Assembly: GCF_009725995.1 (NCBI RefSeq)
Contig: NZ_RCNS01000003.1
Coordinates: 620,001-684,000 of the forward strand
Direction of reading: 5' to 3'
Length of the DNA: 64,000 bases
DNA from: Zobellia laminariae
GTDB lineage: Bacteria; Bacteroidota; Bacteroidia; Flavobacteriales; Flavobacteriaceae
Below the pieces are notes generated by a model. The model was given only the letters and a program-made list of their open reading frames with translations, had not been told where the DNA came from and did not search any database. This document shows positions 1 to 9,471 of the stretch, one piece after another. How positions within the stretch are numbered: the first letter of the stretch is position 1; each line of letters begins with the position of its first letter. Position numbers and translations under genes: made by a program.

Positions 1-2431
1 AAAACGGGGGCAAAATCTCTATATCCATCTTTGCAGAACCGGCATTGCCCCATTTCCCATCTACAGATGCCTTTACTTCAAAAGTGTAATTACCCGGTTC
101 AAGGTTAGAATGGTTTACCACCCTATTGTTTCCAATATTTACAAAATCATCATCAAGCCCTTGCATTTTATAAGCGTATTGCACTTGCTCCGGGTTCTCA
201 AAATATAGCGCTACAAATTCAAAGGAGATATAGTTCTCATCGTACTTTAGTTTAATTTTCCCAATAGAATCCAACGCACTATTAATCAATACACGACCGT
301 TAATAGAATCGCCTTTAACTACTTTCTTGTTGTTGAGTTTAAAGCTTGTAATAAGCGGTTGCAGCTTTACATCTGCAGGTAATTTTATATTGTCCGGATG
401 AAATATATTAAACCCGTTTAGCCCGCCTGCCAAGATTCTACCATCCTTGGTTTTATCTATTGACTTTGTTTGAAATTCTGCACCTTGCAGTCCGTCATGA
501 ACATTAAAATTTCTAATCTCGTTCGTTACCGGATTTAGGAAAGAAAGTCCACTTTTTGAGGTTATCCAAAAATTGTGATTATCGTCTTCTTGAAGACCAA
601 CTACTAAGTTATTAGGGAGGCCATCATGCGAGGAATATGATTTGATCTGCTTTAGGTTTTCATCAAGAACAAAAATACCTGAGTCCGTACCCAGCCATAT
701 ATTTCCCTTATAATCTTCGGTTATAAAATTTATTCTATTTCCCTCTACTCCCTCTTCGTTAACCCTTGCAAAATCTATTTCTTTTGGGGCAAACTCAGTA
801 AGCTTATCTAACTCAACTATATTTAACCCAAGAGTAGTTCCTATTAATAACCGTTTTTTAGAATCTACATACAAATACAGGATAACATTACTAGTTAAAC
901 CTGTATCTTTTAAGGATGTATTCCTGTAATTGCTAAATACTCCCGTTTTAGGGTCTAAAAGGTTTAGACCATCTGTACGCAGGCCAATCCAAATTCTTTT
1001 TTCAAAATCTTCTAAACCCGCCCACACAGAATTCTGACCTATAGATTTAGGGTTAAAAACGTCATTTTCATAACGCTTAAAAACCTCCTTTTCCGGGTCA
1101 AAACTATTAAGGCCACCGTCTAAAGTACAGATCCAAATTTTACCGTCAGAAGACTCAAACGTATATAAAATTTTATCGGACGATAAGGAGTTTGCATTAC
1201 CAGGAACATTCTTATAATGCTTGTAGGATTCATTCTTTTCATCAAATAGATTAAGCCCTCCATTATAAGCCCCCAACCAAATCCTGCCTTTTGCGTCTTG
1301 TAATACAGATTGTACTATTTTCTCGCTAAGCCCTTCAAGACTATTAGGTTGATGATAATAATGACCAAAGGAATACTTTGATGGATCCAATTTACTTACT
1401 CCCTTATCATAACTTCCTATCCATAAAATATCATTCCGGTCCTCGTATATTATAGAGGGTTTATCATTGGCCAGCGAGAAAGGGTCAAAAAGGTTATTTA
1501 CAATTTGCTGGGTTATTTTCCCTTGTTTCTTATCATATAAATAAATGCCATGGCCATCTGTTGACAACCAAAAAATACCGTTATCATCTTGATAGATATT
1601 GCTTACGGGAATATGAAAATCTACCAAAGAAAGGTGTTCAAATTCGTTTTTATCCCGAATCCAAAAAATCATATCAGACAGATCATTTCCTATTAAAAAA
1701 TCACCATCGCTATCAATAAATACTCTTTTAGGTATATGATTTAGTTCGTAGGGATTACCACTGTCAATAAATACTCTGTCAAAATCATCTTTGGACCTAT
1801 TATATTTATTAAGATATTGCCCGTCTGTGTTAATCCATAATTCTTCCTTACTAATCAGTATAGAATTAACGTTGTTGGAATCTAAAGACCTATCATTTGT
1901 AGCATCGTTTAGATAGTATGAAAACTTTAAATTATCAAGCGTATCTATAGCTGAAAGTTGAATTTTAATAACTCCATTTTCAGTAGCTACCCAAATATCA
2001 TTGTCCTTGTCATCATAAACCACATCGTTTATAATCTTTCTAGGGCTACTTGATAAGGATAAGGGGCCATAGAGATCAATATGCGTGAATTTGTCAGTTT
2101 CCTTATCATAGACATTTAAACCGTTATTGGTTCCCACCCATAGTTTTCCATATCTATCTTCGGTTATCGTATTTATTCTATTATTACTTATGGAAGTGGT
2201 ATCGTTTAAAACCGACCTAAATATTTCAAACTCATAACCATTATATCTATTGAGTCCGTCAATAGTACCAAACCAAAGAAAACCTTCTTTATCCTGAAAT
2301 ATCTCTGAACAGGTGCTGCTAGACAACCCTTCCGGCGTTTCAAAATTCTCAAACTTTAGGGTGTTAAACTGTGCACTCAATGTTGTTGAGAGAAGTAGAA
2401 GCAATAAATAAATTGGTTTTACAGTAACCAT
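1..2431 (-). CDS. Two-component-regulator propeller sensor protein, 3' end beyond window
   Basis: This is an open frame from an ATG at 2429-2431 to the window edge (about 810 residues) with no stop. It starts with a signal peptide of about 20 residues (poly-Leu core, then LSAQ). Repeated reg_prop blades follow, each with the W-x-G-T or W-I-G/L-G-T pattern next to GLN or GLNRYNGYEF, as in family members with two seven-bladed periplasmic propellers. The last visible residues are a Y_Y_Y domain ending in ILPPF, which normally precedes a membrane helix. Proteins of this family usually continue into a histidine kinase, often with receiver and AraC domains; that part is not visible here. It has no clear partner in the window, and these sensors often sit near glycan loci. 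The domain call is firm; the ligand is unknown. Confidence 0.9.
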   Translation of the reverse strand, partial: MVTVKPIYLLLLLLSTTLSAQFNTLKFENFETPEGLSSSTCSEIFQDKEGFLWFGTIDGLNRYNGYEFEIFRSVLNDTTSISNNRINTITEDRYGKLWVGTNNGLNVYDKETDKFTHIDLYGPLSLSSSPRKIINDVVYDDKDNDIWVATENGVIKIQLSAIDTLDNLKFSYYLNDATNDRSLDSNNVNSILISKEELWINTDGQYLNKYNRSKDDFDRVFIDSGNPYELNHIPKRVFIDSDGDFLIGNDLSDMIFWIRDKNEFEHLSLVDFHIPVSNIYQDDNGIFWLSTDGHGIYLYDKKQGKITQQIVNNLFDPFSLANDKPSIIYEDRNDILWIGSYDKGVSKLDPSKYSFGHYYHQPNSLEGLSEKIVQSVLQDAKGRIWLGAYNGGLNLFDEKNESYKHYKNVPGNANSLSSDKILYTFESSDGKIWICTLDGGLNSFDPEKEVFKRYENDVFNPKSIGQNSVWAGLEDFEKRIWIGLRTDGLNLLDPKTGVFSNYRNTSLKDTGLTSNVILYLYVDSKKRLLIGTTLGLNIVELDKLTEFAPKEIDFARVNEEGVEGNRINFITEDYKGNIWLGTDSGIFVLDENLKQIKSYSSHDGLPNNLVVGLQEDDNHNFWITSKSGLSFLNPVTNEIRNFNVHDGLQGAEFQTKSIDKTKDGRILAGGLNGFNIFHPDNIKLPADVKLQPLITSFKLNNKKVVKGDSINGRVLINSALDSIGKIKLKYDENYISFEFVALYFENPEQVQYAYKMQGLDDDFVNIGNNRVVNHSNLEPGNYTFEVKASVDGKWGNAGSAKMDIEILPPF

Positions 2432-2582
2432 GTACGGATTGGACTTTATCGTGTGCGTAAACAACAAATATAATTTAAGGGGAAAATCTACGAAAAGATG
2501 CGCTAGAACCACAGTAAAATCGGGAATAATTTTGAGTGAACGGTAACATTATATTAATATTTAGTGAGAATACGTTAGCACC

Positions 2583-2607
2583 TTACTACTAGATGTAAGC
2601 GTAGTAA
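2583..2607. repeat. Inverted repeat in the 2432-2717 divergent intergenic region
   Basis: TTACTAC and GTAGTAA face each other across 11 bp, between the divergent propeller sensor gene and the 2718 gene. It could be an operator. There is no T-run, so it is not an intrinsic terminator. Confidence 0.35.
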
Positions 2608-2669
2608 ATCGGATAATTTTCTATAAATCGGACTTTTTTATCCAATTATTTTTGAAAAATGGTCATAAG

Positions 2670-2713
2670 GTGACTTTTGTCACATTCTAAACCAAAAGTT
2701 GCTCCTAAATTTG
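2670..2713 (+). promoter_or_regulatory. Crp/Fnr-type palindrome plus -7 box upstream of the 2718 gene
   Basis: The dyad GTGAC-TTTT-GTCAC spans 2670-2683 (centre 2676.5). A perfect Bacteroidetes -7 box, TAAATTTG, lies at 2706-2713, and its first base is 29.5 bp from the dyad centre. The same spacing recurs at 14 other promoters in the window. Transcription would begin close to the GTG start codon at 2718. Confidence 0.7.
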
Positions 2714-2717
2714 CGGA

Positions 2718-3095
2718 GTGAAACCATCGCAACTACTCATATCAATTCTATTCTTGGCCATAACCCTGGCAAGCAGTTTAAAAATTGCAGGGACTATTGG
2801 TTACTATACTTTGTTCACAGAGAATTTTATTGAAACACTTTGCGAAAATAAGGATACCCCAGAGCTACATTGCGACGGAAAATGTGCTCTTTCTCAAATG
2901 ATGGCACAAGAGAACCCTAACGATAGAGAACCTATAAATCTTGATATTCTAAAAATTGAAACTGTTCTATTCTTACAGTCCGTTTATACTATTGAGTTTC
3001 CATCTGTCTTTGTTTCACACGTTTTTGATGTATCCTATACGGATAACTACTACTTCCATTTAATGGACCAAATTAAACATCCTCCCAGAGTTTAA
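2718..3095 (+). CDS. Small membrane-anchored or exported protein with a Cys cluster, next to the TonB receptor
   Basis: This 125-residue protein starts at GTG. Residues 1-30 form one hydrophobic segment (signal anchor or uncleaved signal). A motif of the form C-x(11)-C-x3-C follows (LC...HCDGKCALSQMM), with a nearby His and two Met, so metal binding is conceivable. The C-terminal half has no recognisable domain. The gene is 81 bp upstream of the TonB receptor on the same strand, and similar small proteins precede TonB receptors in other flavobacteria (from memory). The predicted transcription start nearly coincides with the GTG, so the mRNA may be leaderless, or translation may begin at the TTG 12 codons later. 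Function unknown; a role in metal uptake is inferred from context. Confidence 0.7.
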   Translation: MKPSQLLISILFLAITLASSLKIAGTIGYYTLFTENFIETLCENKDTPELHCDGKCALSQMMAQENPNDREPINLDILKIETVLFLQSVYTIEFPSVFVSHVFDVSYTDNYYFHLMDQIKHPPRV

Positions 3096-3176
3096 AATTA
3101 TACTTCAACCTCTTATTCCGAAGGCTGTTAGCAGCGTTCGAAAGTATTTACATGTATAATTTTAATTATTCAAATT

Positions 3177-5474
3177 ATGAATTTCAAATATCTATTGGCG
3201 TCCCTACTGTTCACCATTGGCCAACTTAGTATGGCTCAAAATTTTAACGGAAAGATATTAGATAGCCAAAATAACATTCCCCTCTCTGAAGCACATGTTT
3301 TTTCTCAAAAAGGCAGTGCCACTTATACCGATGCAAATGGGAATTTTCAACTCTCCATTCCTGAAAAAGGTACTACCGTTACCATCTCTTATATGGGATA
3401 TAAAACCATACAACAATTTATATCTCCTAATAATACAACAAACCAATTTCTTATGGAGGAAGAACCTTTTGAGGTTAATGGGGTTATGGTAACCGGTAAC
3501 GCAAAAATAGACCCTGTATTTGCCGCAGTAACTAATGACTACGTCAAGAAAATTGTACAACCTAGAAATGTTGCGGACCTCTTTAGCGACCTCAACGGTT
3601 TTTCTCTTATTAAACGAGGTAACTATGCAATTGACCCTTCTTTTAGAGCAACCCAATATGAACAGTTAAATGTACAGTTTGATGGCGGTACCAAAGCTAT
3701 GCACGCCTGTCCTAACCGGATGGACCCTATTACTACACATGTCATTCCTGAAGAAATAGAAAGAATAGAAATCATTAAAGGCCCTTATACCGTACGCTAC
3801 GGAGCTACGTTTGGAGGTATTATTAATCTGGTTACTCAAAAACCTGGAATTGACGACTATGGTATTAGCGGCAGCGTTCAAGCGGGTTATGAAACCAACG
3901 GAAACTCATTGGTATCCATGGCTCGTTTACAACAGGCCACAGAAAAATATGATGTGGTGGGCAACGTAGGCTTTAGAGATTTTGGCAATTATGAAGATGG
4001 TGATGGTGTTGAGATTCCATCATCTTTTAGAAGTTTGGATTACGGATTACGCGTTGGCTATAATTTTACCAAAAACCAGCGGCTACAAGCACATTGGCGA
4101 CAATCATACGGAAGAGACGTATTGCATGCCGGACTTCCTATGGATACAGAAACGGATGATAGTTCTATCTTTTCGTTGGATTATAACTTAAATGGCCTGA
4201 CTGGTGTACTCAAAGGTTTGGATGCCAAAGTCTATTACAGTTATGTAGATCACTTGATGACCAATGCCCAACGCCCCACTTTTATGATGGTAGATGCCGT
4301 TTCTTCCGTAGATGCGGTTACCGCAGGAGGAAAATTAGAACTGGAGCTTAAACCCTCTGACAAGCTAACCTTGTTTACTGGTGTTGATATGCTGCATATT
4401 GCTAGGGACGGACAACGTACTAGACTGGTTAAACAAAATGCAATGGGCACCTTAGCTACCCCTATGGAATTTACGGATAAGGTTTGGCAAGATTCTTATA
4501 TCAATGACTTTGGGTTGTTTGTGGAAGGTAAATACCCTATCAGCAACAAAACCATTCTAACGGCTGGTTTGCGATATGATGGAGTGATATCCGATATAAA
4601 AGACCCTGAAGCAGATTTTGCTGCATTATATACGGATTTAGATAAACGTACAGAACATAACATAAGCGGTACGGCATCTATCAAATATGCCCTATCTAGT
4701 CAGTTTTTAATGGAGGTTGCCTATGGTAGAGGCGTTCGTTCTGCGAATATGGTTGAGCGTTTTATCAATCATTTTAGCGTAGGGCAAGATTCGTATGAAT
4801 ACATTGGTAACCCTAATCTTGATGCTGAGATCAATAATCAATTCGAGGTTGGTTTTAAAGGAAAAATACCTTTGGAGGCCAATGGTTTTGACCAGTTTAA
4901 TTATGGTAGTTCTTTCTACTATTCTTTCTATGAGAATTATATTGTTGCCGTAATTGACCCCACCCAAAGCCGAAAGTTCATGCCCATGCAAGAACCCACA
5001 AGCGTAAAGGTTTTCAGAAACCTGAACGATGCTTATAAAACAGGATTTGAGGTAAACGCCGGTGTAGACTTTTTAAATGATTTTAATTTTACTACGGAGC
5101 TGTCTTATGTATACGCCAAGAATAAAGACTTAAACGAATCCTTACCTCTAGTACCTCCTTTTGTAACTAGATTTAAACTAGGTTTTGAAAAAGAAAAATT
5201 CTGGGCGAACGCCAATTATACCTTAACATCAAAACAAGATAACATTGCTTCTTCTTTTGGAGAAACTGTAACAGATGGTTATGATGTTTTGGATATTCGT
5301 TTAGGCGTGGTTCCTTTTAAGAATATTACTATAGGAGTTGCCGCTTTAAACGTTTTTGATAAAACATATAACAACCACTTAAATTTCTCTTACAACAATC
5401 AAACAGATTTTGATAGTGTTCCTATCAATGATCCAGGAAGAAACCTATCAGCTTTTGTTCAGTACAAGTTTTAA
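3177..5474 (+). CDS. TonB-dependent receptor, OprC/NosA-like (probably copper)
   Basis: The 765-residue outer-membrane receptor has a signal peptide (1-20), a carboxypeptidase-regulatory-like beta-sandwich (about 22-95), a plug (about 105-225) and a 22-strand-type barrel ending in the expected aromatic terminus (FVQYKF). The plug contains M175-H-A-C178-P-N-R-M182, a CxxxM arrangement like the copper-binding motif of Pseudomonas OprC and denitrifier NosA. That makes copper the best substrate guess. The start is supported by the signal peptide. The gene is probably cotranscribed with 2718-3095, under the Crp/Fnr-type site at 2670. Transporter class is certain; substrate is inference from the motif. 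Confidence 0.92.
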   Translation: MNFKYLLASLLFTIGQLSMAQNFNGKILDSQNNIPLSEAHVFSQKGSATYTDANGNFQLSIPEKGTTVTISYMGYKTIQQFISPNNTTNQFLMEEEPFEVNGVMVTGNAKIDPVFAAVTNDYVKKIVQPRNVADLFSDLNGFSLIKRGNYAIDPSFRATQYEQLNVQFDGGTKAMHACPNRMDPITTHVIPEEIERIEIIKGPYTVRYGATFGGIINLVTQKPGIDDYGISGSVQAGYETNGNSLVSMARLQQATEKYDVVGNVGFRDFGNYEDGDGVEIPSSFRSLDYGLRVGYNFTKNQRLQAHWRQSYGRDVLHAGLPMDTETDDSSIFSLDYNLNGLTGVLKGLDAKVYYSYVDHLMTNAQRPTFMMVDAVSSVDAVTAGGKLELELKPSDKLTLFTGVDMLHIARDGQRTRLVKQNAMGTLATPMEFTDKVWQDSYINDFGLFVEGKYPISNKTILTAGLRYDGVISDIKDPEADFAALYTDLDKRTEHNISGTASIKYALSSQFLMEVAYGRGVRSANMVERFINHFSVGQDSYEYIGNPNLDAEINNQFEVGFKGKIPLEANGFDQFNYGSSFYYSFYENYIVAVIDPTQSRKFMPMQEPTSVKVFRNLNDAYKTGFEVNAGVDFLNDFNFTTELSYVYAKNKDLNESLPLVPPFVTRFKLGFEKEKFWANANYTLTSKQDNIASSFGETVTDGYDVLDIRLGVVPFKNITIGVAALNVFDKTYNNHLNFSYNNQTDFDSVPINDPGRNLSAFVQYKF

Positions 5475-5488
5475 TCGTATTCATAAAC

Positions 5489-5529
5489 AAAAATGTCCCG
5501 TTAAACGTAAAGTTCAACGGGACATTTTT
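5489..5529. terminator. Bidirectional terminator between the TonB receptor and the convergent efflux operon
   Basis: A 14-bp stem (AAAAATGTCCCGTT / AACGGGACATTTTT) encloses a 13-nt loop, with A-tract and T-tract arms that serve both strands. Confidence 0.85.
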
Positions 5530-5556
5530 ATTTGATATACTCTAAAATATAGTAGT

Positions 5557-5763
5557 TTAGATACTACAACCTTTCCCTTCTTTCTTGACGCCTAACTTTA
5601 CAAGAATAGTTTCTAACAAGCACCACTTTGTAAATGCAGATTGTATAAGGTTTACCCCTATGAACACGGTAAACCACAACCAGTTTATATTTACATACAC
5701 GGCCAGAACAACACTTAGCAAAACCATTACACCAACGATAACTCTAAAATATGTATTTAGCAT
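5557..5763 (-). CDS. DUF2892 (YgaP-type) small inner-membrane protein
   Basis: The 68-residue protein has two hydrophobic segments separated by a short N-I-N-W turn, then a C-terminal tail with GVKKEGKGCSI. This is the layout of DUF2892, the membrane part of the E. coli rhodanese YgaP, which is often found free-standing beside sulfur genes. It is the last gene of the minus-strand operon TolC-adaptor-RND-PII-like-DUF2892. A paralogue lies at 20920-21126 next to the Crp/Fnr gene. Cysteines are present (KWCLLE and GCSI). The family call is good; its molecular role is not established. Confidence 0.85.
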   Translation of the reverse strand: MLNTYFRVIVGVMVLLSVVLAVYVNINWLWFTVFIGVNLIQSAFTKWCLLETILVKLGVKKEGKGCSI

Positions 5764-5781
5764 TTTGATTGTTTTTTAAAA

Positions 5782-6087
5782 TTAAATAGCACTTTCAATA
5801 GGCACTACAGCTGCCTTAATAGGATTACTAGTTTTCAAGTTTGTATTGAATTCGGTTATTAGAATAAAAAGAGCATCCATTTTATCCTCTTCAACAAAAG
5901 AAAAGAACAAACTAGATTCTACACCTTCTTTTTCGCTGGGAAACCAACTGGCTGCCCGTAACACTTCGGTATGATTTTTATATCCATCAATACCTGAACT
6001 GCTAAAACTATCTATTTTCGCTTCCTTAAAGAGTCGCAAAATTTCCTTTTCAAATTCGTGTACGACCGTTACGATTAGTAATTTCAT
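5782..6087 (-). CDS. PII-like / DUF3240-like small protein associated with RND efflux
   Basis: The 101-residue protein begins KLLIVTVVHEFEKEILRLF, with an alternating beta-alpha-beta pattern typical of ferredoxin-like PII folds. It lacks the uridylylated T-loop Tyr signature. Small PII-like proteins of the DUF3240 kind are known beside heavy-metal RND pumps, and this gene is 11 bp downstream of the RND gene on the same strand. It has no cysteines. A regulatory or metal-sensing role in the pump operon is inferred from position. Fold assignment is moderate, based on pattern rather than a clear motif. Confidence 0.6.
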   Translation of the reverse strand: MKLLIVTVVHEFEKEILRLFKEAKIDSFSSSGIDGYKNHTEVLRAASWFPSEKEGVESSLFFSFVEEDKMDALFILITEFNTNLKTSNPIKAAVVPIESAI

Positions 6088-6098
6088 CTTTATCTTTT

Positions 6099-9000
6099 TT
6101 AGTCTTCTATCTTATCTTCTACTTCTTTCATTTCCGTTTCAGGATAGTTTTTACGCTCTATTAGATAATAGACCAACGGCACCACTAACAAGGTCAATAC
6201 GGTAGAAACAATAGTCCCACCCATTAAAGAAATTGCCAAACCTTGAAATATTGGGTCAAATAAAATAACGAAAGCTCCAATAACCACCGTTCCCGCAGTT
6301 AACAAAATAGGGATTGTACGTACGGCACCAGCCTCTATAGCTGCTTGTTTTATGGGAACACCTTCTTCAAGGCGTAGATTTATAAAATCTATTAGCAGTA
6401 CGGAGTTTCGTACCATTATACCGGCCAAGGCAATCATACCTATAAAAGAAGTTGCGGTAAAAAATGCACCCATAATCCAGTGTCCTAAAACAATTCCTAT
6501 TAATGATAAGGGTATGGCCACCATCATAACAACTGGCGCCTTAAAGTTCTGAAACCATCCTACGATCAAAATATAAATGAGGATAATGGCTCCTAGAAAG
6601 GCAATTCCTAAATCTCTAAATACCTCTAGTGTAATCTGCCATTCCCCATCCCATTTAACGGTATAGTTATCTTCAAATTCAGGCTGCCCTAAATACATTT
6701 CATTAATAGTATACCCTTTTGGCAAGACTATCTCTTTTAGCTTTTCTTCCATTCCCAAAATGGCATATGCCGGACTCTCTAATTCTCCCGCCATATCTGC
6801 CATTACATACACCACTCGTTTTTGGTTTTTATGGTTTATGCTTTTTGCACTTATAGTTTCATTAATATCTACCAAGTCAGCAATGGGAACCATAGTACCC
6901 TGTTTAGAGATAATTTTTAACTGAGAAATATCAGAAATAGTTGATTTCTCCTTTTCATCCAAAGCCAACACTAAGCCAACTTGATCCGTGGCATTTTCAT
7001 CATATAAATTGGTTATGGCCCTGTTAGACAATGCCATATTCATGGTGTAAGCAATTTGTTGCGGCGTAACACCATAAAGCATTGCTTTTTCTTTATCAAT
7101 CTCAAATTGATATTCGGTTTGGTCGTCTTCTACCATCCAATCAATATCTACAACATCATCTGTATTTTTTAGAATATTTTGAACACTATTGGCAACCTTG
7201 ATCTGCTCGTTATAATCCGGTCCATAGACTTCAGCAACAATAGTTGATAATACAGGAGGTCCTGGCGGTACTTCTACCAATTTTACATTGGCATTATATT
7301 TAGCTGCTATTTTTTGAATATCCGGTCTAAGCAATCTAGCAATATCATGACTCTGGGCAGAACGCTCCTCTTTATCAATAAGATTCACTTGAATATCTGC
7401 CATATTGCTACCTCCACGTAAATCATAGTGGCGTACCAAACCGTTAAAAGTAATAGGTGCAGAAGTACCAATGTAATTCTGGTAATTGACCACCTCTGGG
7501 CGTGTAGACAGGTACTGAGAAATTTCTTGAGTTACCACCCCAGTACGTTCTAGAGTAGTACCTTCTGGCATATCAATCACTATTTGAAACTCATTTTTGT
7601 TATCAAAAGGCAACATTTTAACGGCTACAGATTTCGTGAAAAACAGCATCACAGAGCCTATGAGCAATAAAAAAGTTACGCCTAAAAATAACCATCGTTT
7701 GCTTTTATTTTCAATAAGTGGTCGCTCATATTTATTATAAATTCTATAAATAAAAGTCTCCTCCAAAGGTTTTTGTTGCTTTACTACTTCACCTTTCTTA
7801 TCCTTTTCCCTTAGAAAAACAAAACCTAAATAAGGGGTAATGGTCAAAGCAACAAACAAGGATAGAATCATGGCAATAGAAGCACCAATAGGCATCGGAG
7901 CCATATATGGACCCATTAATCCCGATACGAATGCCATGGGCAATACGGAAGCAATTACGGTAAAAGTTGCCAAGATGGTTGGGTTACCAACTTCGTTAAT
8001 GGCGTACAACGCGGCTTGTTTAAAAGGCAAGCGTTTCATCTTAAAATGCCGGTGCATATTTTCGGCTATAATAATGGAATCATCCACTACAATACCGGTA
8101 ACAAAAACCAAAGCAAAAAGGGTAATTCTGTTAAGCGTATAGTCTAACATGTAATAACTTAACAAGGTCAACGCAAACGTGACCGGCACAGATAAAAACA
8201 CCACTAGACCACCGCGCCAGCCCATAGCCAACATAACTACCAACGTCACGGCAATAATAGAACCGATAAGGTGTAACAGAAGTTCAGATACTTTATGCGA
8301 TGCCGTTTCTCCATAGTTTCTGGTAATTTCTACATGAACATCATCGGGGATTAAATTTTCGCGTAAATGCTCAACTTTACTAATAACAACATCTGCAATT
8401 TTCATGGCATCCGCACCTTTTCTCTTCGCTACGGAAATGGTTACGGCAGGGTATTCAGATTTATAATCGGTTACCTTATCACTTGCTTGTCCAAAACCTA
8501 AGGACACATAACTTTGTGGAATTTCAGGACCATCAATAATGTTCGCAATTTGCTTTAAATAAACGGGTTGGTTCTGTTGCACGCCAACTACCAGGTTTTC
8601 AACATCGGAAACCGAAGCCAAAAAATTACCTGTATTTATCAAAAACTCCGTGTCATTTTTATCAAAACTACCCGAGCTTAGCTGCGCATTATTCGCCTTG
8701 ATCATTTCAGAAACCGATAAAAAATCCAATCCGCTAGCGGCCAATTTATCCTTATCTAAAACCACGCGCAACTGGCGGTCCTGATTACCAATTTTATGGG
8801 TAACCGCAACATCGTTCACCTTTTTGATTTCACTTTCCAACTCCTGCGCCATTTGGCTTAACTGGTACCCATCGTAATTTTCGCTCCACAAGGTTAGTCC
8901 AAGCATAGGCACATCATCAATAGCCCTGGTTTTCACCAACGGAAACGTTACGCCCTGCGGCATCTCGTCCATATGCTTATTAATTTCATTGTAGAGTTTT

Positions 9001-9332
9001 ACAAATGAGCGTTCAATATCCTCGCCCACATAAAACTGGACAATTACCATTCCCTGCTCCTTCATAGACGTAGAATACACATATTCCACTCCCTTAATAT
9101 TCGATATTAATTGCTCTAAAGGCTTAATCACCCGCGACTCTACTTCAGTAGGACTCGCACCAGGGTACCCCACAAAAATATCGGCCATAGGCACATCTAT
9201 CTGAGGTTCTTCTTCTCTAGGAATCAAAAACGAACTGTATACCCCAATGACCATAAAAACAACCATTAACAACACTGTTAACTTGCTACCTATGAACATT
9301 TTGGCAATTTTACCTGCTAATCCTTCTTTCAT
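6099..9332 (-). CDS. RND efflux transporter permease (AcrB/CzcA superfamily)
   Basis: The 1077-residue inner-membrane pump has the RND duplication: a first helix at about 11-33, a large periplasmic loop, helices 2-6, a second loop and helices 8-12. The proton-relay segment in helix 4 reads GIVVDDSIIIAEN, with the paired Asp typical of drug/metal RND pumps. It lacks the acidic residues diagnostic of a specific metal, so the substrate is open. The periplasmic adaptor and TolC genes lie upstream on the same strand. The operon starts at a GTAAC-N4-GTTAC site shared with sulfide genes, which suggests a role in sulfur or redox stress. Downstream it is almost contiguous with the PII-like gene. Confidence 0.93.
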   Translation of the reverse strand: MKEGLAGKIAKMFIGSKLTVLLMVVFMVIGVYSSFLIPREEEPQIDVPMADIFVGYPGASPTEVESRVIKPLEQLISNIKGVEYVYSTSMKEQGMVIVQFYVGEDIERSFVKLYNEINKHMDEMPQGVTFPLVKTRAIDDVPMLGLTLWSENYDGYQLSQMAQELESEIKKVNDVAVTHKIGNQDRQLRVVLDKDKLAASGLDFLSVSEMIKANNAQLSSGSFDKNDTEFLINTGNFLASVSDVENLVVGVQQNQPVYLKQIANIIDGPEIPQSYVSLGFGQASDKVTDYKSEYPAVTISVAKRKGADAMKIADVVISKVEHLRENLIPDDVHVEITRNYGETASHKVSELLLHLIGSIIAVTLVVMLAMGWRGGLVVFLSVPVTFALTLLSYYMLDYTLNRITLFALVFVTGIVVDDSIIIAENMHRHFKMKRLPFKQAALYAINEVGNPTILATFTVIASVLPMAFVSGLMGPYMAPMPIGASIAMILSLFVALTITPYLGFVFLREKDKKGEVVKQQKPLEETFIYRIYNKYERPLIENKSKRWLFLGVTFLLLIGSVMLFFTKSVAVKMLPFDNKNEFQIVIDMPEGTTLERTGVVTQEISQYLSTRPEVVNYQNYIGTSAPITFNGLVRHYDLRGGSNMADIQVNLIDKEERSAQSHDIARLLRPDIQKIAAKYNANVKLVEVPPGPPVLSTIVAEVYGPDYNEQIKVANSVQNILKNTDDVVDIDWMVEDDQTEYQFEIDKEKAMLYGVTPQQIAYTMNMALSNRAITNLYDENATDQVGLVLALDEKEKSTISDISQLKIISKQGTMVPIADLVDINETISAKSINHKNQKRVVYVMADMAGELESPAYAILGMEEKLKEIVLPKGYTINEMYLGQPEFEDNYTVKWDGEWQITLEVFRDLGIAFLGAIILIYILIVGWFQNFKAPVVMMVAIPLSLIGIVLGHWIMGAFFTATSFIGMIALAGIMVRNSVLLIDFINLRLEEGVPIKQAAIEAGAVRTIPILLTAGTVVIGAFVILFDPIFQGLAISLMGGTIVSTVLTLLVVPLVYYLIERKNYPETEMKEVEDKIED

Positions 9333-9344
9333 CGCTATTTATAT

Positions 9345-9456
9345 TATTTTGGGCGTTCGGGCGGGCTTTTCGCTTCTACTCCTCATGTTATTTATCTGTA
9401 TCCAGATCAAAAGCATTGTGGGGTATCCGTTGTAATCCCTAACGCAACCGCTCGTT
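9345..9456. repeat. Candidate interspersed intergenic repeat inside the efflux operon
   Basis: The 139-bp gap between the adaptor and RND genes has a GC-rich, non-coding look. It begins GGGCGTTCGGGCGGGCTTTT and ends with GTTGTAATCCCTAACGC. I remember elements with these two ends as dispersed repeats in flavobacterial intergenic DNA, but there is no second copy in this window to confirm it. Confidence 0.4.
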
Positions 9457-9471
9457 ATCTTCACTATCTTT

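Noticed and set aside
3258..3656. 132-residue minus-strand ORF inside the TonB receptor gene
   Set aside because: It is a shadow of the receptor frame, with no promoter and no recognisable protein character. The same holds for the other antisense ORFs inside long genes.
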